Source: Silene latifolia
Taxonomy: Eukaryota; Streptophyta; Magnoliopsida; Caryophyllales; Caryophyllaceae
Assembly (NCBI RefSeq): GCF_048544455.1
Contig: NC_133537.1
Coordinates: 74,968,166 to 75,032,165 of the forward strand
DNA length: 64,000 bases
Direction: 5' to 3'
The notes below the pieces were generated by a model, which saw nothing but the letters and a program-made list of their open reading frames with translations, did not search any database and had not been told where the DNA came from. The position numbers and the translations under genes are program-made. Below are positions 48,081 to 61,371 of this stretch, piece after piece; the first letter of the stretch is position 1; every line of letters begins with the position of its first letter.

Positions 48081-49118
48081 GGGCCACACATGAATGCCCA
48101 TATGTTAGTCCATAAGATCATAAGGCTTGGTTATTACTGGACAACGATGGAAACAGATTGTTGCAAATATGTCAGGCACTATCACAACTGTTAGATATTC
48201 GCAAATGTACAGCATGTAGCACCTTCTATGTTGTACACCATGACGTCACCATGGCTATTTTCAACCTGGGGAATTGACATCATTGGAAAAGTAAACCCAT
48301 CAAGAACTGGAGGCCACTGTTGTATCCTTGTTGTAATTGACTACTTCACGAAGTGGGTAGAGGCTAAGTCTTACAAAGTGCTAAAAGCGAAGCACGTAGC
48401 ACACTTCATTCAGAATGACATCATTTGCCGGTACGGAGTACCACATGAGTTCATCAGCGATCATGGAACTCATTTCCAAGCCGAGACTGCGGTTATACTT
48501 GAAAAGTATAAAATCAAACATCACAAGTCATCACCATACCGACCATAAACAAACGGCGCAGTAGAAGATGCTAATAAAACAATCACGACCATCTTAAAGA
48601 AGATGTCTGACAACTATAGGGAGTGACCAAAGAAGATACCCTTCGCATTATGGGGGTATAGAACTTCAATTAGAACAGCCACGGGTGTAACCCCGTATTA
48701 CTGGGTATATGGAATGGAAGCGGTTCAACCGGTTGAGCTGGAAGTACCATCCCTAAGGATCCTACTGGAAAGCCAGGTTCTTGAAGCAGATTGGGTTCAA
48801 GCAAGATATGATTCACTAGGCATGCTCGACGAGTGACGTTTGAAAGCATTGTACCATGTCCAACTCTAACATAAAAGGATAGAGAGGGCTTTCAACAAAA
48901 AGGTGAAACCAAGGGGAATTAGCGAAGGACACCTGGTTCTCAAGTCCGTCAGAGCTTTGTTACCAATTGACCCGAGGGGCAAGTTTAAACCAAATTGGGC
49001 AGGCCCTTATTTGGTAAAGAAGATTTTGTCAGGAGGCGCTATTCGATTAACAGATTTGGATGGGAATGACTTCACAAATCCTACGACTTTGGACCAGCTA
49101 AAGAAATATTATCCTTGA
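48081..49118 (+). pseudogene. Tat integrase, unit 2
   Basis: Resumes after solo LTR D with GPHMNAHMLVHKIIRLGYYW and the cysteine pair region (zinc finger). Core: WGIDIIGKVNPSRTGGHC (Asp), FISDHGTHFQAE (Asp), NGAVEDANKT (Glu); all three acids are kept. Stop at 48,546-48,548 (SPYRP-stop-TNG), identical in place to unit 1, plus a few more stops. The C-terminal part from 48,903 is open: VRALLPIDPRGKFKPNWAGP, LSGGAIRLTDLDGNDFTNPT, ending LKKYYP at 49,118. Better preserved than unit 1. Confidence 0.92.
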
Positions 49119-49479
49119 TGACCTCATTCTCAAATTTTATGAAATAACTTTTGAATTGAAAATGTTTTTAGAAAACGTTGTGAGTTGTTTATCAACACTG
49201 CATGAAATATTTTATGTGAGAACTACAGACACATTTTAATTATGTTGCAAAGCAGATACGTAGGCAACTCTTAGTTAAGAGTACAACCGAAACATGTAAA
49301 ACAAAAATGAAATTTTTGATGCAGAAACTAGGGATTTCTAATAAATAATAAGTTTTTATTTATTCTAAATTCCGGGCGAAACCCGTTACAATATTTTATT
49401 CCGGGCGAAGCCCATCACACACAACTAAAAAGGAAAGCACACAAACAGTAATAGTAATAGTAGATAGTAATGTCGAAGA

Positions 49480-51085
49480 CTACTCTTTGCTACCCTTAGC
49501 CGGGCCGCACGCCCCATTACGACGAGACGAAGTCTCACCCATCATCACTCGGGCTCTTTTCTTCGGAGGAATCATCAATTCTTCACGAGGGCCCAATCTA
49601 TCTTTTACACTAGGTCGAGGACCAAGTCTTTCTTTAAGTGTCAACCCACTTTCTTTTCTCGAACCTAACCTCTTCCACACATCTAAAACCAAGGAGTCAG
49701 TACAAAGAGTCAAAGTCAGTCTCTGTTTCGGGCCTAGATGAAATCGGGGTCATCCCAGTAAAGAATTCTCGGTTCTTCTCCCCTTCCTTGTGGTATTTGT
49801 AGTCAACAGCTTCGTCCTTGTAAAGTTCCCTTCGGGCCTTGAAAGAAGGCTCAATAGTCCACTGCAAATAAGAGGTTGACACCCAACTAGAGGCAAACGG
49901 CTAAGAAATATGCCAAATAGTCCTCCGAGTCCAAGAACCTAACCATGCGTTGCACCTCGCGAGAGTCACTTCCTTGACTTGGCCGCGAACAGGCTCAATG
50001 GCAAGAATCCGTTGCTGACGATCGACTTGTCGAAGAACACGGTCCGGGTAAATATGGGTGGACCACTCCAAGCCCAAAAGAGTGAGACGTCTGGTTCTAT
50101 CAGTTTCAGACAAACCAGTAACTGCAGTAAGGCGGAGCCAAGGTAAGGCCCATCTAACATATAACCCAGCATTGGAAGAAGCCGCTGTCGCCAGAAAGGC
50201 CCCTTCTTCCCAGTAGTAAACCGATGGTGACGAGAAGTGAAGCTTCTCACCTCATATGTATCCGTAACCTTCGGCGGATCAACCAAGTCAAGTCTTTCAC
50301 ATAGCCAGATATGTGAAAAAGGGCCGAGAAAATGAATTAGACTACAGGAAATGATGTCAAACCCACTGAAAAGAAAGGAGGTGGGCAGAAAAAAACAAAA
50401 AAAAAATAAGAAAAAAAAACGCTGCAAAAGAAAAAAGAGAAACAGCGGAAAAGACATACCTGTAGAAGACGGGTTGATCTAGTATAAGCAAGGTTTGGGT
50501 TGGCCTTCCAAGCATCTAATCCAGCAATGATTTCAGCAAGAATGAGCCAAGTTGGGCTCCTACATTGCTTCATCATTTCAACAATTCGGATGAATTTCGC
50601 CTTACCGTAACAAGTTGATACCTCAATATGCCCTTCAAAAGCATAAAGATGAAGCATAATCAATCCAAAAGCTCTCTGACGGAACGCCGTAGGAATCAAT
50701 GGTTCGTCAGAACGACCAAATTTCTGAGCAATGGTGAGTATGTTACTCGTTCCCCATCGACGAAGGCACGCGCCTCATCACGTGATAAACCAAGGAAATC
50801 ACGATACTTGTTAGACCATCCCTTCTGAAACTCGGGAATAACAGGAGTTAGCCCAATCTTCCAACCTCCTAGAATGGCAATTGCTTCCGGAATGGGACAA
50901 ATCTCTCCTTCTAGAGAGGCAAAAACATGATGGGTAGGGTCCCAGAATTTTAAGCACTTATCAGGAAAAACTTTCTCGGGCAGGACCTGCCTCAGCGGGA
51001 CTAGTTGTGTCAATCCCGTATCAACAAGTATTTGAAGATTCCAATCCTTTGAAATCAGAGGCCCAAGATGACATTGTTTTTCGAA
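49480..51085 (-). pseudogene. Antisense ORF between pol and LTR, unit 2 (longer copy)
   Basis: Minus strand. QILVDTGLTQLVPLRQVLPE, LKFWDPTHHVFASLEGEICP, FLGLSRDEARAFVDGERV, a 1-base deletion near 50,739, then FGLIMLHLYAFEGHIEVS and LAEIIAGLDAWKANPNLAYT. A T-rich, GT/AG-bounded segment (about 50,455-50,365) follows. Then come FLGPFSHIWLCERLDLVDPP, GPFWRQRLLPMLGYMLDGPY and, in further frames, LGPREELMIPPKKRARVMMG to a stop at 49,480. The PPKKRARV segment resembles a monopartite nuclear localisation signal. Domain resemblance: plant mobile domain / DUF7745 class, by memory. Joining the GT/AG ends does not restore the frame, so splicing is unproven. Confidence 0.75.
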
Positions 51086-51536
51086 GAGAATTAATGTTTA
51101 ACAAAAAGTTTTTATGAAGAAAAGAATATAAAGTGATGGTTTACCTCTTATTATGATATCCTTATATAGGAAAATAAGGGAAGAGTTTTAACAAGGGTTT
51201 TAGGAAACCCTTGCTTGCCGCCCAAGTAACACGGCCAAGGACCTTGGGGCGCGTGCCTCCGGGCTTCCTCGTCGCCCTTTATCGCTTGTTGCACCAAAGT
51301 TCGTTGTCGCGGGCTTTATTTGTGTTTCGCGGGCCAGAATGGCCAATCTACATTTTTTTATCCCCAGCGAGTCCATGCTTGAATTAAAAAAACCGTACAC
51401 ACTTACGGATTTTTTTTTTATGTTTTACGGCTTATGTCTTGCCCATATTATTTACAGGTCAATCCCCGAGTCAGGAACTCAAAACATGTCTACTCATCCT
51501 TTTTTCCTATGAAATTTCGAAAATTCAAAATGAAAC

Positions 51537-51815
51537 GTTCCGGGCGAAGCCCATTTTCAAGTTTCGGGCGAGGCCCGTCTTTAAATGAAATGTTAATTCC
51601 AGGCAAAGCCCATTTTCAAAGTGAAACTTTAGCTCCGGTTGAGGCCCATATTCAAAATGAAACGGTTCCGGGTGAAGCCCATTTTCAAATGTCAATTCTG
51701 GGCGAAACCCATTTTTCAAAATGAAATGTCAAATCCCGAGTGAAGCCCATCTCTATATGTCAAATCGCGTGAGAAACCCAATTCAATGTTTGAGTTTGGG
51801 CCTCGAGCCCATCCA
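51537..51815. repeat. GGGCGAAGCCC hairpin array, unit 2
   Basis: Same array as 25,515-25,785, with individual cores decayed differently (GGGCGAGGCCC, GGCAAAGCC, GGGTGAAGCCC, GGGCGAAACCC, GGGCCTCGAGCCC). Confidence 0.85.
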
Positions 51816-52949
51816 TGTTTTAGCTATGATTTCCGAAAGTTCGGGATAGCATTATGTGATTTCTGTTATGATATATATCAAAGTTTAAGCAAGTACGCTT
51901 CAGCTAGGCGCCCTAAAGTCAGAAAATTTAGACCCAATACAACTGGGGGACCTGTCGCTTTCAAGTTCCAGAGACCGCCATAATGATGAACGGAGAAGTC
52001 TCCAGCAAGTAAAGTAATCTGTGTCGGGTTACTAAGATGAAAATATTCCCTAGCAGAATGCAACCAATGATATTACTACAACGTTGATCAAATGTTGGGC
52101 ACCAATGATGAAGAATCGCAGCTCAAGTGAGTTAATTCACATGCAACTCGAAGAGTATAGACATCATGGGAGAGGTATCTCCAAAGTATGACGGCAACCT
52201 TCTTTTGGAAAGCTCCGTTTTGGGCCGAGACTGCAGAATGCCAAGGCCAAGGTATGCCGAACTATGATGCGGGTTTGATTCCATCACAACGGATACGTAG
52301 GCACCTAAGGATAAGGCTCAACCCACCATATATGCAAGTTTATGGGTCCACGACCAATGATGACAATTTGACGCAACTGAAGCAAGAGTCAATCCCCAGC
52401 AAAGTTTCAGGTATGATCTCTTCTTATAGATGGCGAGCTTATATACGCAAGTCTTCTGGACTCTAAACGACCCGCGAAATCCTCAGGTCAAGAGGGACCT
52501 GGGGTATACTTTGACTTTCGCCTTGTCCAAGCCTCAGTCAAAGTAGGGGCTCTGTAGATACCCGTATCCGTCGATATTGGAATTTACAGAAATCCTGACA
52601 AAACACCTGATGATGATAGGACACATGTTTACTTACATCGCTCGTTAGTGGATTCATTTTTGTGATGCAGGACAAGCGTTATTTGACGGTTTTATAATTT
52701 AAATGAAATTTATTTCATCGGTTTTCATATTTTCAAGTTTATTTAAAATTTGAAAGCTTTTATAACTTATTTGAAAAATAAATTATTATTCAAATTTTTT
52801 ATTTTTGAATTTATTTGAAATAAAATGTGTGACGGTTTCGTAATTTATCGCTTTATTTTAATTCGAATAATTGATTTTTCAAGCGGTTTTAAACGAGGTT
52901 TTTTTAGACGATTTTAAGCTCGAATTTTGAACGGTTTTGAGCATGAGTT

Positions 52950-53002
52950 TTGAGGCGTAGCTTTGGTGAAAAATACATCCCCGCGGTCCCGGGTTTGATT
53001 CC
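52950..53002 (+). other. tRNA-like A and B boxes, second Tat LTR
   Basis: GCGTAGCTTTGGTG (A-box-like) and GGGTTTGATTCC (B-box-like), about 33 bp apart, at the same place as in the first Tat LTR. Here the A box is nearer to the TRGYNNARNGG consensus. Confidence 0.45.
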
Positions 53003-55272
53003 CCATACCACCACCCATCCCCTTCCCTTTTCTTCCCCAAACCCGACACCCAAGCACCCCACCTACAACACCCCTTCCCCTATTTTTCGAGCCCTACCCG
53101 CAACCCAAAACGCCACCAGTCCGAACCCAACTAGCCTAGACATCCACCCATCACCTATCCCACCAAACCAACACCTATCCTAGCCCTAACCCATGCTCAA
53201 ACCCGTACCAAAAACCCCAACCACACTCGCACCCGAGCCCCTGTTTTGCGAGTTCAAAACAGGGAGCTTCCCGTCCAAATTTCGACCCCCTTCTAAGACC
53301 TTTCCCTTCCCTTGTTTCTCTTACTTATTCCCCAAGTAAGAGAAAATATTTACCCCATCCAAACAGCTCATGAAATCCCTCTAAAAACCAAAACTTAATC
53401 TCCTTCCATATCCTTTCCAAAACCGACATTATCCTCTCTACTCTCCATATTTCGACTAAACTCTTTTACCCCATTCATAAGCCAACTACTAAGTAGCCAA
53501 ATAACCTAACCATAGAAACCCATTCCCGTTTCTTATATAAACATACACATACACACCAAAAAAGGGGACGGAAGAACACGGTTTTGAGAGCACTCAAAAC
53601 CCTAGCAATTGCCCTCCTTTCTCACGTATCAAAGCAACCCTAAACTCCTCTCAAACCTAGAAACCTAGTACAAGGTTCATACAAAAGGTTAGACGAATTT
53701 TAGAGCGTGAATTCGCTCTCCAATTCGTGTTTTCTCGCGTTCTGGACATCACTTGTTCTCGTCCAAATCTCATCATTTTACAATCGGTTTTGGTCTAGTG
53801 TTTTGTTAAAAATCAAATCTTTGGAGTATATGGATTCCAGAACATCTTTCAAAATCAATTTACATCGAGTAACGAAGTCATAATCACTGTTTGAAAATCG
53901 TTGCATGAAATGCAACAAAATCGTGTTTTCTGAACTTGGGAACAGCACCTGTTCTCATTCGTTTTTAATCATTTCAAAGTACTTTTTGCTTATGTTTCTT
54001 ATCATATTTTTAAAATTTGGAATTCAAGGATTCCAGAACATCTTTCGGATTTAAATGTGAGCAAGAAACGGAGTCACAATCTTCATTTGAAAATCGTTGC
54101 ACGAAGTGGTTTTTAATCGAGAAATTATTTTTCTTTTTCGAAATTGATTTTGTTAAATTATTTCGATATTTGTTTTACAATTGTCGAAGAAGTGCCTTCT
54201 AAGCAACACTTGCATTCGGGTCCCAGAGTGGTGTCCAAGTCTACATGTAAGTTAAGGGTGCACAAAATCCCGTCTCAATTCCTTCCTTTTTACTCGTGTA
54301 TGCCCGGCCTAAGGCCCTTTTTGTTTGTTTTTTATCGTCTTTTAATTATCCTCTCATGTTAGTTAATGTATTTTGTAACTATGATACTAATGATGTTTAA
54401 TTGCTGTTTAGAATAAATAGTATGTTAATCACATGTTTGCTTTCAATTTATTACGATAACATGCTTAGTTAGAATAATTATCATGTTTAATATCATAATA
54501 CGAAATAGTTTGCAATTCTATGACGATAAAATGTTTTAAATTGATTAAAATGAAATTTTAGTTAGTTTAATTCATTCTCACATGATTTGCATTTGTTTAA
54601 TTTTAATTACGAAGTAATTATATTAATTCATATGTTTGATTTGTTTTATTTGATTTATGATGCATGTATATTTATTTGTATCGTTATCGTTGTTAAATCG
54701 CAACTTGGCCAAATTAATATGTAGAAAGCATGTTAAATGAATTAGACATTCATAGGTCATACAAAACTCGACATAGGATTTTAAATGGATATCTTTAAAA
54801 GTTTAAATGAATTCATCTTTTCTTATGACGATTTCTCGCTAGTTGAATTGCGCATGCTTAACATCCGATTCATGACACTCGATGACTAGAATAGTCAATT
54901 TTGACCACCCGTTTTGGCCGTGTGATGCCTCGGCCTTCGTGCCCATTTATCTCGGCCTTCGTGCCACTTTGAGGGTTCGGTTTGTTTCCGTTGTTTAATT
55001 ATTGCGGTTTCTTTCAAATGTTATTGTTATGTAATCATTGTAATTATTTCATTATAATTTCAAGAAATGTAATTTGAGTCAAAATGATTTTATAAAACTT
55101 TGTTTTAGTTGGTTAAATTGAAGTATTTAACTAACTAAATCGAAGTGAGTGCGCAAAACGATGATGAGGCCAAGAACAAAGTCCATGTGAGTCGTGGCCT
55201 CACCATATGGCACGAATTTCAATGCCTAAGTAGGCTAGTTTGTGTCATGTGTCAAGTGACATGATTAGAAAT

Positions 55273-56993
55273 TGATGTGGCTCATATTTGAGGACATTTA
55301 GTCCCCGAATTAACCTCATTCCTATGCTTTATAGCACATAGTTGGGTCATTTACTATCTTTAGTTTCCCATTTTGCATATTCTTTGAGGTTTTGTCTCCT
55401 TGGTAAGAAAGGAGTGCTAACCTTGCATTTATGGGGCAGAATGGAGCTAAATTGATCGCATCCAATGACCAAGCATCAAGAAGAAGACCAACACTAGAGG
55501 CCTAAGTAGATAATAAAGTGAAATGGGCAATGATGAAAGGATCCTTGCATCCCCGAAATGATCTTTGCGGATTGTTAAGGAGGAAAAGAAAAGAAGCTGT
55601 CTGCCTAGGAATCTGAGCAGATCAGGCACGATCCGGGCGTCTCACAACACCAAGACCCGGGCGTTTTGTGCCCAAGAAGAGCGGGATGCAGCAGCTGAAG
55701 CCGAGCGTCTCCCCCTGGATTCGAGCGGATCCTAAGTCAGAGAGCCCATGCCACAGCACAGGACGGGCGGATCGTGGCAAGACTAGCACAGGAATCTGCT
55801 CATTTCCTTCGGGAGGAGCATTTCCTCAACTTTTCTTAGGGTCTTAATAGTCATTTAAGCCCTTAGTAACCCCAATCTTTGTACCTAATCTTTAGTATAA
55901 ATACCCCTTTGTACTACCTAGATTACCATCAATTCTAATACTCTCTTAATCCATCCTTAATCACTTTGTAATTCTCTCAAATTAGTCTAAAAATAGTTGT
56001 AATCCAATTTCTTAATATTAATCATAACTTAATCTTTCCTTAATTTCTCTATTGTTCTTCCTTTATTATGGGCAATTAGAAGATTATTTGGGTTTATTTG
56101 GAGGATTGACAACCTTCCATCAATCATCAAGTACTTCTATTATTCTTTGCAATATTATTTGGAATCATCTTCATAGGTATAATTCTCTCTTAACCTTGTT
56201 TAATTATTATTAATCACCTTCTTTTATTCATCATGTTTTGCCTTGTTAGTATAATTGACAACCTTATTAGCATGCTAAATTTGATAATGAGTGAGTAGTT
56301 TCCTTAGCTAGGGTTAATGACGAATTAGGGGAAACCAACATGGGGAATGATCTTAATCTAATATGTTTTCATAATTAAATTGCTTGCTTGTTGTCATTTT
56401 AACTTATGCACATGTTATGTTTGATGAAATGCGAGCCTATGAATCCTTGCATTTTTTACCCATCACCTATCTTTTCAATGAGGTTTGTAAGCTTAGACAC
56501 CAACTCGAGCCTTATTAGACCATGCATATAGTTAAAAAGGAAGGATTAAGTCGACTTGTAGGTGTTGTACAATCTAATCGATTCGGCTCCGGGACCCAAA
56601 CCTTCTTAGGGATTGTAAGCTTATACACCAACTCGATCCCATCACAACAATAAGTTCTTGCTATATAATAGAGAACATGTATGTATGATCAACTCCCATG
56701 AATCCCCTATGAACCCATGACATCCTAGTGCCTTTAATCAATTGTTTACACCCCTTTTAATCATCTTGCTTGTTTTCATTACTTTACTTTTATCTTGTTG
56801 ATTAGTTTAGTTGATCTCCTATCTCAACCCAAATTGTGACACCCTACGACACGACCATTTGCAATTGAAAATCCTACATCAATAACCGTCCCTTTGGATC
56901 CGATCTTTACTTGCCTCTTTGCTAAGAGTAGTTTGTAAAGTTATAAATATTATTTTGGTTGGTAACTTTTGGCGACAAGTTTAAACCGAACCA
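55273..56993 (+). mobile_element. Solo LTR E of Athila family 1, 1,721 bp, TSD GCAAT/GAAAT
   Basis: Starts TGATGTGGCTCATATTTG and ends AACCGAACCA. GCAAT at 56,994-56,998 matches GAAAT at 55,268-55,272 with one change; the first Tat LTR reads TTAGCAATTATATTTAG at the uninterrupted site (29,352), which proves the insertion. TATAAATACCCC at 55,896. The motif array at 55,634-55,775 has sites near 55,634, 55,658, 55,679, 55,701, 55,721 and 55,762. Confidence 0.93.
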
Positions 56994-57450
56994 GCAATTG
57001 TATTTAGATCGAGTTGTATCTTTAATTCAATTGTTTGCGAATCGAGTCGACGAAAATCATCTGGGTTGTAATAGTTTAGCTCCCCAACGGCTCCCCCACT
57101 CCCATCTAAGCCATGCCGTGAATGCTTGTTAGTATAGTTCAAATCAACCTAACATGCTAAATCACTTGGACAAAGTAGATTAAATGTATTAAACGATTAG
57201 AAACCAAGCTCACATGTTAGGATCAAAATGGTATTTTGCACTCTCATGCAACAATCGTAGTCTTGTCCAATTAGCCATCATAGTCCCAAGTAGAGGTCGT
57301 TATTGCAACGGGCGCGGGTGGGTGTTTTATTAACGAACTTCCCACCACGTACTTTCAACAAATCTCATTTTCAAAAATGGTTCCCAAATTTCCTTAAATT
57401 TGGTGGCGACTCCAAACGATTTTCAGCCCCATGGATACATCAAATCCCCA

Positions 57451-57687
57451 CCACCATACATGCCTTGACCCTTGACGAGTTTGTCGAGCACTTGGGGTTA
57501 GAGACTCAGAAAAAAGGGGTATATTAGTGATGTGGCGACGGAGAGTGGGGCACCTCACTACCTTCCTCAACTTACCGGCTGGCAGCCATATCCTCTAGTT
57601 CCATGCTAATCAACGATGTCCAACATGTGCCTCTTCGCATTTTTTTGAGGATGTTGACTTGCTTGCTAATCGGTCCGCTTTGGAACT
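57451..57687 (+). pseudogene. Env-like remnant flanking the Tat element
   Basis: HALTLDEFVEHLGLETQKKG followed by stops, then IDDVQHVP-like and RIFLRMLTCLLIG fragments in another frame. The LTLDEF...LG block resembles other plant retroelement env-like ORFs. It lies between the end of the second Tat LTR and Athila copy B, so it is probably the sequence into which both inserted. Weak call. Confidence 0.4.
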
Positions 57688-59397
57688 TAGATTTCGGTTA
57701 CTTGTCGTCAGGAGCACCTAGACCAAAACAATATTTATAAATTCACAAACAACTCTACTATTAGTAAAGAGGCAAGTAAAGGTCGGATCCTAAGGGACGG
57801 GTATTAATGTAGGATTTTCGATTGCAAGTAGCGGTGTCTAAGGGTGTCATAATTTGGATTGAGATAAGAAGATCACTAAACTAAATAACAATTAAAGTAA
57901 GCAAGCAAGATGACTAAAATGCGATGTAAACAATAGATTAAAAGCACTAGGGTGTCATGGGGTCATAGGGGATTCATGGAAATTGATCATACAAACATAT
58001 TCTTAAATTATAAGCAACCAATTATTGTTGTGATAGGATCGAGTTGGTTTATATCTTACAATCCTAGGAAGGTTTGGGTCTCGGAGCCGAATCGATTAGA
58101 TTGTACAACACCTATGAGTCGACTTGATCCTCCCTACTCAACTATATGTATGGTCTAATGAGACTCGAGTTGGTTTATGTCTTACAAGTCTCATTGAAAA
58201 GGTAAGTGATGGGTAAAAAATGCAAGGATTCATATGCTCGCATTTCATCAAACATAACATGTGCATAAGTTGAGATCACAACAAGCAAGCAAATAAATTA
58301 TGAAAACATATTAAGTTAAGCATGAATCATCCCCCATGTTGGTTTCCCCTAATTACCCATTAACTCTAGTTAAGGAAACTACTCACTCATTGTCAAGTTT
58401 AACATGTTAACAAGGTTGTCAATCATATTAACAAAGTAAAACATGATGAATAAATGAAGATGATTAACAATAATTAAAAAGGGATTAAGAGAGTTATACC
58501 TAATGATGATTCCAAATAATGCAAAGAATAAAGAAGTACTTGATGATTGATGAAAGGTTGTCAATCTCCCAATAAACCCAAATAATCTTCAATTACCCAA
58601 AATAAAAGATGAACAAAAGAGAAATTAAGGAAATGAGATTTGTATTAATAATTGATTAGAAGTTGATTACAAGATTAAGAAGGGATTAGAATGATATAAA
58701 CTACACTAAAGATTGATAAGAAGAACATGATCATCTAATTAGACTAATGGGGTATTTATATTGGGGATTAGGTGCATAAATTAGGGTTTACTAAGGGCTT
58801 AAATGACGATTAAGTCCTTGAGGAATCGCTTCTCTCAGAAAAGATGCGGGTCTCCTTTTTGCTAGTCTTCCAAAAATATGCGCATCTTCAATGGAGGGAA
58901 GAAGAGGACGTGTTGTCCTGTAACACAATCCAAGCGTCCAAGGGTCGGGACGGGCGGATTCTCAGGTGGCTGGACGAGCGGCCTTCAAGCTTGGACACTC
59001 GGATTCTGGCAGTTTTGGACGGGTGTCCCGATGGTTAAGACGCTCGGATCTTGTCCCAACCTTCCTTTTTCTTCTTTTCTTCTTTCTTCTTCGAACAATC
59101 CTCCGGGATCTTGTCGGAGATGCAAGGATTTCTTCATCATTGCCCATCTACTACAATATGTACAAAGACCTTCTAGTCTTGTCTTCTCTTTGATGCTTGG
59201 TCATTAGATTCGATCAATTTATCTTTATTTTTCCATGAAAATGCAAGGTTTGCACTCCTCTCCTACCAAGGAAACAAAACCTCAAAGAATATGCAAAACA
59301 AAGGACTAAAGATAGTAAATGACCCAAATATGTACTAAAAAGCATAGGAACGAGGCTAATTCGGGGACTAAATATGCTCAAATATTGGTCACATCAA
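57688..59397 (-). mobile_element. 3' LTR of Athila family 1 copy B, about 1,710 bp
   Basis: On minus it starts TGATGTGACCAATATTTGAG and ends near ACCGAAATCTA, where the usual CA end has decayed. It aligns with LTR A and solo LTR E. TATAAATACCCC on minus at 58,749-58,760. The left boundary is uncertain by a few bases. Confidence 0.85.
58933..59050 (-). promoter_or_regulatory. Motif array in LTR B, 21-24 bp pitch
   Basis: GACGGGCGGATTC, GACGAGCGGC, GACACTCGGATTC, GACGGGTGTCC and GACGCTCGGATC start at 58,949, 58,973, 58,994, 59,018 and 59,039: steps 24, 21, 24, 21. It lies 347-464 bp from the LTR start. The matching segments of LTR A and solo LTR E hold different motif sequences. Confidence 0.8.
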
Positions 59398-61371
59398 ATA
59401 TCCCCAAACCGAACCTTTGCTCGTCCCGAGTAAAGAGGTGACAAAAACTATGACCCTTATTTAAACTAACCTACTAGGATAGCCGATATGAGATAATTAG
59501 CGGGTCTCACTCCGCCCCTTCAACTCATAACAAGACAACCATGAGGTAGGATGCCTTCTTGCAAGGCAAGGTGGGGCTTGCCAAAATGGCGACACATCCA
59601 AGCATTAAAGCACACAAAACAAGTAATTGATGCATCTACAAAAGATTTGCCACTTTCCTCATCTAAGTGGCGGAAATTATCTACAAGGGAAGCAATTCAA
59701 TGGTACACACTCCTTCATAGATATGGTTTCTTCAAAATACTAAGCCTAGAAGGATACCAATAAATCACCTCCAAGTTGTGTCAAGCTAGGGTACATTTGT
59801 CCTCAATCGTTAAATTGTTTTGTCAAGAGTAGACTCCCTATGGTGTTAGAAACACTGGAGGATCGCGGAATTCCCCTTTTTGCCTAGACAAGAAGAAGGG
59901 TCGTCCCCTCTCTACCATGCACAAAAATGGATATGATGGATGAAGGGATTGATAGTATTTGAGTTTCATTTGGGAGTTTGCTTTTGTTGTTGTTTTTCCT
60001 CCCAATTTCTTGTGGCATTGGACATTTGAGAACACTTTCTTTTTGCCATTTCTTTTGATGTTTGGCATTTCAATACATGACAACTTTTCAACTTTTTGCA
60101 TTTTCTTTTGAACATTTTCAAAGTCACCCCATATGTAGTGAGGGTGCTTATATTTGAAGCATTAGGAGTCTATTTTTGCTCCTCTTTTCTTTAGATGCAA
60201 TTTGCAAACTTTTTCAACTTTCATTTCATTTCTTGAACTCAAATTTTTGAACAATTTTTGTGCCCATTCCCTTTTGATGTCAAAATGTATGGTAGAACAT
60301 GGATGAATGATGGTTGCATGGTTTCAAGGGTCACCTTGGAATAAACGGTAGCCAAGGAGTTATCACACCACAAGGTACTATTGACTAGGCCTTAATCCAT
60401 CGGTCAAAAGATACTAGCATGACACATCCTAGGGTGTTTTACAAGTATTCTAACAAGCAAAGTCTTAGGAATAAAAAACATCTACTAGGGCCTATATACA
60501 CTTGTCAAGCTTCCCAAGTAGACGGTTTCACAAAATTTTTCCTAAATGCAACTATATGCCATGATGCAACTAACATTTATACATCCTAATGCATATGCTT
60601 CTACCAACTAATATGCCAAATAACCTAAATGCAAGTCCCAAATTCACGTTGTTTCATACCGCATCAATCAAAATAAAGCAACATAGTCATTAACATAAAG
60701 AGGAAAAAGGAGAATGGAAAGATCATACCATGCGGTCTTCAATATCCTCATGTCTCGGATGTGGCGTAGTCGATCAATGTGAACAAGGATGAACAAACAC
60801 AATATATACAAGTCTACACTAAAAAGGAATGAACATGTTTTTGATTTTTTCAATTTTTTTAATGTTTTTGGATTTTTCGAAATTTTTGATTTTTTTGGAT
60901 TTTGAATCAAAGTCAAGTTAGAATTTCCCATCCCCACACTAGTATAGGCATTGTCCTCAATGGCCAATACGATAGGAAATTATGCAATGAATATGCATGA
61001 TTTCTAAACTAAATGCAAATTATACTAAGCTATACTACATGATGCTTGTGTTTTTGTTATGGCGGAGAGCATAATTTAAATTAGCTCCCAATGCATATGC
61101 ATGAACTTCCCCAAACCAAAATAGACATTATTTCTAATGTCTTGAATTTCGGGGGAGTTTATGCACATGGAATGCAATGCATGAAACTAAAGATTGTCAT
61201 TTTGGATTTTACAAGTTGGGAACAAAGATAAAGAACACCTTAATTAAGCCAAGGTGTTAGTCCTCCAATGTTGCTAGGACTCCACAAAATAAATGATCAA
61301 GATAAAATAAGAACAATGGAAGTAGACAAACCATAATGGAGGTATAAGAATGTAGGAGCCTCCAAAGTTTG
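59398..61371 (-). other. Athila copy B spacer between env and 3' LTR
   Basis: Polypurine tract GGTTTGGGGATATT on minus touches the LTR (59,398-59,411). The rest is non-coding, with a T-rich zone at about 59,960-60,270. From 60,785 on it matches 1,092-1,811 in copy A. No gene seen. Confidence 0.7.

Larger units (their letters stand above)
52553..57450 (+). mobile_element. 3' LTR of the tandem Tat element (3.17 kb net), split by solo LTR E
   Basis: Starts TGTAGATACCCGTATCC after AAAGTAGGGGCTC, a clear polypurine tract, and ends AAATCCCCA at 57,450. It aligns with 26,523-29,812. Solo LTR E (55,273-56,993) splits it. The following CCACC (57,451-57,455) would be one target duplication; the partner lies outside. 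Confidence 0.86.

Noticed and set aside
55273..56993. Solo LTR E read as part of Athila copy B (its second LTR)
   Set aside because: It has its own GCAAT-type duplication, opposite orientation to B, and lies inside the Tat LTR.
58844..59207. Plus-strand ORFs in LTR B
   Set aside because: Random frames through the motif array in an LTR; no domain and no conservation with LTR A or E.
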